Assembly: GCA_012514835.1 (NCBI GenBank)
Contig: JAAYZM010000445.1
Span: 1 to 8,520, forward strand
Length of the DNA stretch: 8,520 nucleotides
Direction: 5' to 3'
Source: Actinomycetales bacterium
Lineage (GTDB): Bacteria > Actinomycetota > Actinomycetes > Actinomycetales > Cellulomonadaceae
The notes beneath the pieces were generated by a model. That model did no database searches. It saw only the letters and a program-made list of their open reading frames with translations, and had not been told where the DNA came from. This document shows, piece after piece, positions 1 to 5,586 of the stretch. The stretch's first letter is position 1, and each line of letters starts with the position of its first letter. Position numbers and translations under genes: made by a program.

Positions 1-529
1 CCCCGGTGCCGAAGGCGCGCAAGGCGTCCTCGTCGCGCGGCCACGCCACAGGGTCTGGGTGCTCGTCCGGGGCGGGGACACCGAGGAGGGAGATCATCAT
101 GCGCCCCACGAGGACGCGCGCGAGCCGGGCGACGTCGAGCTCGCCACCGCTGCGGAGGGTCTCGTGTGCACCCGCGAGCGTGCTGCCCCACGCGTGCTCG
201 ACGAGCTCCGCCGAGCTCGCTTCCGTGAACAGCTCGCGCGAGCGGGTCCGCAGGTCGTGGTGACCGGGGCCGTCGAAGAGGTCGAGCACCCAGTCGCCCA
301 GGATCTGCGCCCACAGGTGCCCCACGCCGCCTTCGCCGAGGATCGTGAAGGAGCGGTGGTCGGTGAGGATCTGGCGCGCCACGACGGGATCGGGCGTGAC
401 CCAGCCGATCCCCGGGACGCGCGCGATAGGGCGGCGTGACCCGGCCATCGCACGCCCGGCGACGAGGAGCCCGGCCATCGCGGGGCGGGCGCGCAAGAGC
501 AGGCTGAGCTCGTGGCGGGTGGTCAGCAC
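1..529 (-). CDS. Cytochrome P450, N-terminal 176 residues (3' end outside window)
   Basis: This is the N-terminal third of a probable cytochrome P450 monooxygenase, a soluble haem enzyme that needs a ferredoxin and reductase; its substrate cannot be read from this part. The frame is open from GTG at 529 to the left edge. Seen: a Pro-rich entry segment with PGIGWVTPDP (residues 39-48), and a helix-C type motif DGPGHHDLRTRSRELF (86-101), whose His and Arg are the usual haem-propionate contacts. A later stretch, GGELDVARLARVLVGRMMISLLG (128-150, key residues D132, R138, L149), resembles the family's 'vDlv..ar.lp..vi..llG' region. The I-helix and Cys haem ligand lie beyond the window, so integrity cannot be judged. 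The GTG overlaps the stop codon of the upstream kinase by 7 bases, which suggests coupled translation. In-frame ATG codons at 478 and 448 are weaker alternatives with no clear ribosome binding site. The family call is fairly safe; the subfamily is unknown. Confidence 0.85.
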   Translation of the reverse strand, partial: MLTTRHELSLLLRARPAMAGLLVAGRAMAGSRRPIARVPGIGWVTPDPVVARQILTDHRSFTILGEGGVGHLWAQILGDWVLDLFDGPGHHDLRTRSRELFTEASSAELVEHAWGSTLAGAHETLRSGGELDVARLARVLVGRMMISLLGVPAPDEHPDPVAWPRDEDALRAFGTG

Positions 530-2406
530 GGGTCCAGTGTTGCCGATGGGCGCACGTGGATCGTCACGGTGGTGCCGCTCGTGGCGTTCGTGCCGTTCGG
601 GGTGGCGTCGTCCGTGCCCTGGCTGCTCGTCATCGTCACGGTCCAGCCGTGCGCCGTGACGATCTGCTGGACGATCGCGAGGCCCAGCCCGCTGCCGCCG
701 GTGCTGCGCCCGCGGGCCGGGTCGACCCGGCGGAAGCGCTCGAACACGTGCGGCAGCTCCGCGGCGGGGACGCCTTCCCCGGTGTCGCGGACCTCGATGA
801 CCTCGGACGTCGCGTGCAGCGTGACGAGCCCGCCGGGCGGGGTGTGACGCACGGCGTTCGCCACGAGGTTCGCGACGGCCTGTCGCAGGCGCACGGGGTC
901 GGCGTCCACGAGGGTGCCGGGCGCGGCGTCGATATGCGTCGACAGCCCCGCCGCCCTGGCGCGAGCCTCGAAGGACGCCGCCACCTGGGAGAGCAGGTCG
1001 CCCAGGTCCACCGGGGAGCGTTCGAGCACCATGCCGCCCGCGTCGCCGACGGCGAGCTCGTGCAGGTCCTCCACCAGGAGCTGCAGGTGGAGCGTCTCCT
1101 CGTGGAGACCGTCGATCAGCTGGCGGTCGGTCGCGACGAGCCCGTCCTGCGCGGCCTCGAGCCAGCCGCGCACGTTGGTCAGCGGCGTGCGCAGCTCGTG
1201 CGAGACGTCGCTCGTCAGGCGCCGCCGCGCCGCCTCGAGCTCTTGGCGGCCCTCGGCCATCTCGTTGAAGGCGCGGGCGAGCTCCCCGACCTCGTCGCGG
1301 CGCGTCTGCGGCACCCGTGCGTCGAGGTCGCCGTTGCCCGCGCGGCGGGCGGCCGCGGCCATGCGGCGCAGGGGGCGGGTGAGCCAGCCGCTGAGCAGCG
1401 CGCACGCGAGCAGCGTCATGAGCAGGACGGCGCCGGCGAGCGCCAGGATGCGCACGCGGCTCGGGCCGGACAGGTCCCACAGCACCGTGGCGGTGGCACG
1501 CGGCGCAGTGATGGTGAGCCCCGCGGGCTCGGCCACGTACGGCTCGAGCATCGCCACGAGCGTGTCGTCCAGGCACGTGGTCGCCAAGCGGCGCACCTCC
1601 GCGGCTTCGCCGCCCGGGTCGGGGTCGTCGAAACGGGTCAGCACGGTCACGCTGCGGTCGAGAGCCATGGTGACGACGGGCGCGAGGTTGTTCGTGGCGA
1701 GGCACACGTCGACGTTGCTGCGCAGAGCCGACCAGGGGGCGTCGTCGAGGTCGGTCGTGACGAAGGGGCCCACCACCCGCGCGTCCACGGGCGCGGTGGG
1801 GGTGATGGTGAGGACCTCGCAGCCTCGGCCCGGGCAGTCGATCGGGATGAGCTCCGCGGGGTCGTCTACCGGGTCGTCTACCGGGTCGGCAAGCTCGGGC
1901 TCGTCGGGCGTCGGTGCCTCGGTGGCCCGGCCCGAGGCAGCCGCTGCCTCGGCGAGCAGCGCGGTGTCGACCCGCAGGGCGTCGACGGTGGTCCACGGCG
2001 GGCCAGGTGTGTCGGGGGAGTCGTCCGTGACGCTCGTGTCGACCGGCGGCTCACCCGCGTCCGCGAGCACGGCCCCGTCGGCGGCGGTGAGCGTCACGCG
2101 CCGTCCGCTGCGCGCGGCGAGCTCGGCCACGAGGGGCCCGACGTCGTCCCAGGTCGCATGCGTCGCGGCGTACCCGAGCAGGGCGTCGTACGCCTCGAGG
2201 TCGGCCGTCCGTGACGCCTGCTGGGCGTCGTGCACGGCCACGACCGTGGACTGCGCGGTCGCCCAGACCGCCGCGGCGACCGCCGCGCACGCGACCAGGG
2301 CGCCGAGCCCGAAGACTCGCACGAAGAGGCGTCGGTGCCACGGCGGGCCTGAGCGCCCTCGAGATGCGCTGGGCCCGCGGGAGGGCCCCTCAGCCGATGA
2401 CGGCAA
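523..2406 (-). CDS. Sensor histidine kinase with large extracytoplasmic domain
   Basis: This membrane sensor kinase should autophosphorylate and pass phosphate to the regulator encoded just upstream. Numbered from TTG at 2406 (627 aa): basic N-terminus (W23-HRR), TM1 about 31-51, extracytoplasmic domain about 52-317, TM2 about 318-340, HAMP about 341-393, HisKA with H403 in SHELRTPLT, and HATPase_c with N-box N513/N517, G1 DTGEGV (541-546), F-box FERF (555-558) and G2 GGSGLGLAI (570-578). All catalytic boxes are intact. The sensor domain matches no family I recognise; it has four cysteines (C191, C196, C235, C278) and an acidic DPVDDPVDDP run. The start is uncertain. TTG 2406 has a GGGGTGGGG tract 7 bases upstream and overlaps the regulator stop codon, while GTG 2322 (599 aa) has no visible ribosome binding site and would remove the basic residues before TM1. 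The C-terminal tail is Thr/Asn/Gly rich (about 594-613). Confidence 0.9.
   Translation of the reverse strand: MPSSAEGPSRGPSASRGRSGPPWHRRLFVRVFGLGALVACAAVAAAVWATAQSTVVAVHDAQQASRTADLEAYDALLGYAATHATWDDVGPLVAELAARSGRRVTLTAADGAVLADAGEPPVDTSVTDDSPDTPGPPWTTVDALRVDTALLAEAAAASGRATEAPTPDEPELADPVDDPVDDPAELIPIDCPGRGCEVLTITPTAPVDARVVGPFVTTDLDDAPWSALRSNVDVCLATNNLAPVVTMALDRSVTVLTRFDDPDPGGEAAEVRRLATTCLDDTLVAMLEPYVAEPAGLTITAPRATATVLWDLSGPSRVRILALAGAVLLMTLLACALLSGWLTRPLRRMAAAARRAGNGDLDARVPQTRRDEVGELARAFNEMAEGRQELEAARRRLTSDVSHELRTPLTNVRGWLEAAQDGLVATDRQLIDGLHEETLHLQLLVEDLHELAVGDAGGMVLERSPVDLGDLLSQVAASFEARARAAGLSTHIDAAPGTLVDADPVRLRQAVANLVANAVRHTPPGGLVTLHATSEVIEVRDTGEGVPAAELPHVFERFRRVDPARGRSTGGSGLGLAIVQQIVTAHGWTVTMTSSQGTDDATPNGTNATSGTTVTIHVRPSATLDPC
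1859..1888. repeat. 12-bp tandem repeat inside the sensor kinase gene
   Basis: GGGTCGTCTACC occurs twice in direct tandem (1859-1870, 1871-1882) with a partial third copy (1883-1887). On the coding strand it encodes the acidic DPVDDPVDDP run in the extracytoplasmic domain. Being a multiple of three it keeps frame and could expand or contract by slippage. Confidence 0.7.
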
Positions 2407-3064
2407 GGCGGTACCCCACCCCGTAGACGGTCGCGACGAGCTCCGGCGCGAGCTTCTTGCGCAGGTTGGCGACGTGGACGTCGACGGTACGGGGCGAGAC
2501 CCACTGGTCCGTCCCGTGCAGGTGCCGCAGGATCTGGCCACGTGCGTACACCCGCCCCGGTGCGCCGGCGAGGAGCGCCAGGAGCGTGAACTCGCCAGGC
2601 GTGCACTCGACGGTGGCGCCGCGGAAGACGACCTCCCGGGAGCCCAGGTCGATCGTGAGAGCGCCGGCGACCAGCCGCTCCGGCTCCGTGCCGCGCGCGC
2701 CGCGGCGCAGCAGCGCCCCGACACGCGCCATGAGCTCGCGAGGGCTGTACGGCTTGGTGAGGTAGTCGTCCGCCCCGAGCTCGAAGCCGTCGAGCAGGTC
2801 GTGCTCCTGGCTGCGTGCGGTGAGCACGAGCACGGGCAACGACCAGTGTGCGTCGTCGGCCCGCACGATGCGCAGCACATCGAGCCCGTCGAGCACGGGC
2901 ATCATCACGTCGAGCACGAGGAGGTCCGGCGGGTCCGCACGCAGCCGCTCCACGGCGGCGTGCCCGTTCGGTGCCACGAATGTCTCGTGCCCGGCGGCAG
3001 CGGCGTAGCGCCGCACGAGCTCGGCCTGCCGTGGGTCGTCCTCAGCGATCAAGATCCGCGCCAC
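2390..3064 (-). CDS. OmpR/PhoB-family response regulator
   Basis: This is a 224-residue DNA-binding response regulator, first gene of the leftward operon and the likely phosphate acceptor from the downstream kinase. The receiver domain (about 3-118) has the acidic pair D9/D10 in AEDD, phospho-acceptor D52 in LLVLDVMMP, T82 in VLTA and K104 in YLTKP, so it is intact. The winged-helix effector (about 130-222) has the recognition-helix signature SPRTVDVHVANLRKKL (190-205) and ends in the usual VYGVGYRL wing. GTG 3064 is chosen because it places the first beta strand (ARILIAEDD) at the N-terminus as usual and lies 7 bases after a TAGACT -10 box; the frame stays open upstream but looks non-coding there. 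There is no Shine-Dalgarno sequence, which fits a leaderless message. The divergent 3065-3155 region contains direct repeats typical of this regulator class, so autoregulation and control of the divergent operon are likely. Confidence 0.94.
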   Translation of the reverse strand: MARILIAEDDPRQAELVRRYAAAAGHETFVAPNGHAAVERLRADPPDLLVLDVMMPVLDGLDVLRIVRADDAHWSLPVLVLTARSQEHDLLDGFELGADDYLTKPYSPRELMARVGALLRRGARGTEPERLVAGALTIDLGSREVVFRGATVECTPGEFTLLALLAGAPGRVYARGQILRHLHGTDQWVSPRTVDVHVANLRKKLAPELVATVYGVGYRLAVIG

Positions 3065-3071
3065 GTCGCCG

Positions 3072-3077
3072 AGTCTA
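3072..3077 (-). promoter_or_regulatory. Predicted -10 box for the response regulator operon
   Basis: Read on the minus strand this is TAGACT, matching the actinobacterial TAnnnT -10 consensus. It ends 7 bases before the GTG at 3064, so transcription would begin at or next to the start codon, giving a leaderless message; no Shine-Dalgarno sequence competes with that view. I see no convincing TTGACA-like -35 at 16-19 bases. The position where one would lie (about 3095-3100) is taken by a CTGACC repeat element. Confidence 0.5.
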
Positions 3078-3078
3078 G

Positions 3079-3095
3079 GGGCGCTCGATGCGCCC
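3079..3095. repeat. Perfect 6-bp inverted repeat in the divergent control region
   Basis: GGGCGC, 5-base loop TCGAT, GCGCCC: a perfect stem just upstream of the regulator -10 box (3072-3077), touching the first CTGAC element at 3095. It could be an operator for a dimeric repressor or simply a GC-rich hairpin. It is unlikely to be a terminator because no gene ends here and no U-tract follows. Confidence 0.4.
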
Positions 3096-3138
3096 TGACC
3101 CGAAGCGAACGCCGCGCTGACAAGTTCCTGACAACTGC
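3095..3138 (+). promoter_or_regulatory. Direct-repeat operator with 11-bp period, probable OmpR/PhoB-type regulator site
   Basis: The core is CTGACAA-GTTC-CTGACAA (3117-3134): two identical 7-mers separated by 4 bases, the 7-4-7 geometry of a Pho box and of OmpR-family sites in general. Two repeat periods further upstream CTGAC recurs at 3095, and the phase between them (3106) holds the weaker CGAAC. The element sits where the -35 of the lipoprotein promoter would lie, 8 bases before its TAGCGT -10 box, as expected for an activator that replaces a poor -35. The adjacent response regulator is the obvious binder. The geometry is seen directly; the binding is inferred. Confidence 0.6.
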
Positions 3139-3142
3139 TTCC

Positions 3143-3148
3143 TAGCGT
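3143..3148 (+). promoter_or_regulatory. Predicted -10 box for the lipoprotein-transporter operon
   Basis: TAGCGT matches TAnnnT and ends 7 bases before the ATG at 3156, so a leaderless or nearly leaderless message is likely. No Shine-Dalgarno sequence is present between it and the ATG. No good -35 exists at normal spacing; the region is filled by the CTGACAA direct repeat, which suggests dependence on an activator. Confidence 0.5.
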
Positions 3149-3155
3149 CGATCGC

Positions 3156-3824
3156 ATGAGAACCAGCGCGAACAGAACCCACCGTGCGGCGGCCCTCCTC
3201 GGCCTGCTGCTCGCCATGCCCCTGCTGCTCAGTGCGTGCGGAGGTGCACCCGAGGCACCGAAGGTCGCCTCGCTACCGACGGCGTCCACCGAGCCGCCAG
3301 TCGCGACTTCAGACGGCACGTCCTCCACGCAGACCGAGGGCGCCGAGGCGCCACCGACGCCCGAGGGCGAGTCGGCCGGAGCGCCACCGAAGGCCTCCGA
3401 GGCCGACCGTCCGCGCTTGCGGATCGACGACACCGAGGATCGCCGCACCACGCTCGTGAACGCCTACTTCACGTGCTTGCTGGACAACGGCGCGACAAAG
3501 GAAGGCGAGGACGGCTTCGGGATCTCCGCGGGCCGCGGCGGCAACGTGGAGCCCGTCACCGTCGGTGTGCCCATCCCGCCGGAGGCGGAGGCGGCGTGCG
3601 TCGGGCTGCTGCCGGTGGAGCCGCCCGAGCTGGAAGCGTCCACCAACCCCAACTTCCACGAGCAGTCCCTCGACTACGTCGCGTGCCTGCGCGAGGGCGG
3701 TCTGTGGGTCGAGCTCCTCGGGAGCCAGGACCTGTCGTGGACGTACGCGGAGGGTCACGACGTGCCTGACGACCCCACGCTCGAGCAGGACTGCCTGATC
3801 GAGGCGTTCGGGGGGAAGGAATGA
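3156..3824 (+). CDS. Secreted lipoprotein with two cysteine pairs, first gene of the transporter operon
   Basis: A 222-residue predicted lipoprotein of unknown function. It has a basic N-terminus, a hydrophobic core (about 11-25) and a lipobox LLSAC with lipidated C28. A long Pro/Ser/Thr/Glu-rich, probably disordered linker (about 30-85) follows. The globular part (about 90-218) holds four more cysteines in what looks like a duplicated unit: AYFTCLLDNG (C107) followed by AACVG (C148), then DYVACLREGG (C177) followed by QDCLIEAF (C213). Each unit thus reads C-L-x3-G followed 36-41 residues later by a second Cys, suggesting one disulphide per unit on the outer face. From general knowledge, actinobacteria have many small lipoproteins with a 'CMR.NG ... 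AC' pattern near MacAB-like operons, with no established function that I know of. Its stop codon overlaps the adaptor start (ATGA). It may be a ligand-binding or accessory subunit of the transporter, or the signal input for the divergent sensor kinase; both are inference. Confidence 0.88.
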   Translation: MRTSANRTHRAAALLGLLLAMPLLLSACGGAPEAPKVASLPTASTEPPVATSDGTSSTQTEGAEAPPTPEGESAGAPPKASEADRPRLRIDDTEDRRTTLVNAYFTCLLDNGATKEGEDGFGISAGRGGNVEPVTVGVPIPPEAEAACVGLLPVEPPELEASTNPNFHEQSLDYVACLREGGLWVELLGSQDLSWTYAEGHDVPDDPTLEQDCLIEAFGGKE

Positions 3825-4918
3825 CGCGCGGCGCCAAGCGCGCCGTCGTCATCACGGCGCTGGCCGCGCTCGCGCTCGGGGGCGCCGCCGCCGCGGGGGC
3901 CCTCGCGCGCGGGTCCGGTGAGGATTCGCCGACGACGGCGCAGCCCGCGGGCGCGGCGGCGAGCGAGGGGACCGTCGTCGAGGTCACTCGCGGCGACCTG
4001 CGCGAGACGCTGCGGGTGAAGGGGAGGATCGACCTCGGTCGCGCCACCCGCGTCGCCTCGCGCGCCACCGGCACGGTCACGTGGTTGCCCGACGTGGGCA
4101 CCGAGGTCAGCCGCGGCGACACGCTGTACCGGGTAGACGACTCCCCGGTCTCCCTGCTCGTCGGTGACATGCCGTTCTACCGCGCGCTCGGCCTGCCCGG
4201 TGCCGTCAAGAAGGAGGACGCCGGCACGGAGCTGCTGCGGGGCCACGACGTGGACCTCCTCGCCGACAACCTGCACGAGCTCGGGTACTACGACGGCCCC
4301 ACCGAGGACGCCGTCTTCGGCGCGGTGCTCGAAGTGGCCGTGAAGCGGTGGCAGTCGGAGATCGGTGCCCCGCAGACGGGCGTCGTCGAACCGACGGAAG
4401 TGCTGGTGACCCGGCCGCCGGGCGGTGCAGCACGCATCGACTCGCTCGTCGCCGAGCTCGGTGCGGCCACGCCGGCGGACGTGCTCACCATCACCGGGAC
4501 GCGCAAGCGGCTCTCGGTCGACGTCCCGGTCGACGCCGTCGCGGCGCTCGAGAAGGGCGACGAGGTGACGGTCACCACCGCGGACGGCTCGCAGGTGTCG
4601 GGCACCGTGCGCGGTATCGGGCGGCAGGGGGCGTCCGACGACGACGGGGGCGATGACGAGTCCGCGACCGTGCGCATCGAGCTGAAGGCCGATGTCAAGG
4701 AGCTGGACCCCGGCGAGGTGAGCGCCGAGATCGTGACGGCCCTCGCCGAGGACGTGCTGATCGTCCCCGTCGCGGCGCTGCTCGCCGTCGCCGGTGGGGG
4801 CTACGCGCTCGAGCTCGAGGATCACACGCTGGTCCCGGTCACCCTCGGCATGGTCGGGGGCGGGGAGGTCGAGGTCTCAGGGGTCGACGCCGGGACCACG
4901 GTGGTGGTGGCGTCGTGA
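3821..4918 (+). CDS. Membrane-fusion (HlyD/MacA-like) adaptor with peptidoglycan-binding domain
   Basis: This 365-residue extracytoplasmic adaptor probably links the ABC permease to the cell wall. A hydrophobic segment (about 8-29) without a lipobox should anchor it in the membrane. A low-complexity spacer follows to about 50, then a beta strand pair and a lipoyl/biotinyl-like half motif (about 78-108, ATGTVTWLPDVGTEVSRGD). Instead of a long coiled-coil hairpin there is a PG_binding_1 type domain (about 136-198) with LADNLHELGYYDGPTEDAVFG and AVKRWQ. The C-terminal part has beta-barrel and membrane-proximal strands (about 222-365), with an acidic loop DDDGGDDE at 273-280. The ATG overlaps the lipoprotein stop codon and follows a strong purine tract GGGGGGAAGGA. 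Lack of the TolC-docking hairpin fits a bacterium without an outer membrane. This architecture is recurrent in actinobacterial MacAB-type operons; the substrate is unknown. Confidence 0.9.
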   Translation: MTRGAKRAVVITALAALALGGAAAAGALARGSGEDSPTTAQPAGAAASEGTVVEVTRGDLRETLRVKGRIDLGRATRVASRATGTVTWLPDVGTEVSRGDTLYRVDDSPVSLLVGDMPFYRALGLPGAVKKEDAGTELLRGHDVDLLADNLHELGYYDGPTEDAVFGAVLEVAVKRWQSEIGAPQTGVVEPTEVLVTRPPGGAARIDSLVAELGAATPADVLTITGTRKRLSVDVPVDAVAALEKGDEVTVTTADGSQVSGTVRGIGRQGASDDDGGDDESATVRIELKADVKELDPGEVSAEIVTALAEDVLIVPVAALLAVAGGGYALELEDHTLVPVTLGMVGGGEVEVSGVDAGTTVVVAS

Positions 4919-5586
4919 CGGTGCTGCGGCTGACCGGTGTGGTCAAGGAGCATCCAGGCGGGGTGCGGGCGCTGCGCGGGGTGGACCTCGTGGTCGAGCA
5001 GGGTGAGGACCTCGCGATCGTGGGCCCCTCCGGGTCGGGGAAGTCGACGCTGCTCCACATCATGGGGACGCTCGACCGGCCCACCCGGGGCACGGTCGAG
5101 CTCGCTGGCCAGGACACCGGCGCCATGACGGACACGGAGCTGTCCCGTGCCCGGGCCCGCAACCTGGGGTTCGTGTTCCAGCAGTCGCACCTCGTGGACC
5201 GGCTCACGGCCGTGGACAACGTGGCGACCGGGCTGCTGTACGCCGGGACGCGTCGTCGAGAGCGTCGTGCGCTCGCCGAGGTGGCGCTCGAGCGCGTGGG
5301 GCTGGCGCACCGCCGCACCCACTGGCCGAGCCAGCTCTCCGGGGGCGAGCGTCAGCGGGTCGGGATCGCGCGAGCGCTGGTCAACCGACCAGCGCTCATC
5401 CTCGCGGACGAACCCACCGGTGCGCTCGACCAGGCGACCGGACGCCAGGTCCTCGAGCTCTTCGGCGAGCTGCACGCCGAAGGAGCCACCATCGCCCTCA
5501 TCACCCACGACCCCACGGTCGCGGCGACGTTCGGCCGCCGGGTCGAGATCCGTGACGGGGAGCTCCTGGACGGGGTGGTCGCATGA
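4915..5586 (+). CDS. ABC transporter ATP-binding protein, MacB/LolD type
   Basis: A 223-residue cytoplasmic ATPase that should power the permease encoded next. All nucleotide-binding elements are intact: Walker A GPSGSGKST (37-45, K43), Q-loop Q89 in FVFQQSHLV, signature LSGGERQR (141-148), Walker B LILADEP (161-167) with catalytic E166, D-loop GALD (169-172) and switch H198 in ITHDP. The FVFQQ...L form of the Q-loop and the LADEPTGALD sequence are typical of the MacB/LolD/FtsE branch, whose partners are four-helix FtsX-fold permeases. GTG 4915 overlaps the adaptor stop codon (GTGA) and follows GGTGGTGG; the stop codon overlaps the permease ATG. In Escherichia coli MacB the ATPase is fused to the permease, whereas here they are separate proteins. 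Confidence 0.96.
   Translation: MTVLRLTGVVKEHPGGVRALRGVDLVVEQGEDLAIVGPSGSGKSTLLHIMGTLDRPTRGTVELAGQDTGAMTDTELSRARARNLGFVFQQSHLVDRLTAVDNVATGLLYAGTRRRERRALAEVALERVGLAHRRTHWPSQLSGGERQRVGIARALVNRPALILADEPTGALDQATGRQVLELFGELHAEGATIALITHDPTVAATFGRRVEIRDGELLDGVVA

Noticed and set aside
97..453. Small frames on both strands over the P450 region (97-453 minus, 59-439 plus)
   Set aside because: Only the minus-strand frame open from 529 to the left edge reads as a protein family (P450 helix-C motif); the others are frame shadows.
556..2214. Long open frame on the plus strand opposite the sensor kinase
   Set aside because: It is antisense to an intact kinase with all catalytic boxes. Its product is Arg/Gly/Ala/Val-rich with no domain and arises from high-GC codon bias.
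2407..2880. Upstream extension of the kinase frame to 2880
   Set aside because: The added residues are a second-frame reading of the regulator gene (Ser/Arg/Cys-rich) and carry no kinase sequence; the real start lies at or after 2406.
914..3145. 743-codon plus-strand open frame across kinase and regulator
   Set aside because: It spans two real minus-strand genes and the control region; Ser/Arg/Ala-rich low-complexity translation with no recognisable motif.
3065..3451. Upstream extension of the response regulator frame to 3451
   Set aside because: It would run through the divergent promoter region and antisense to the lipoprotein gene. The receiver domain begins right after GTG 3064.
3755..4825. 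356-codon minus-strand frame opposite the adaptor
   Set aside because: His/Arg/Gly-rich antisense reading with no motif; the plus-strand adaptor is well supported by domains and overlaps.
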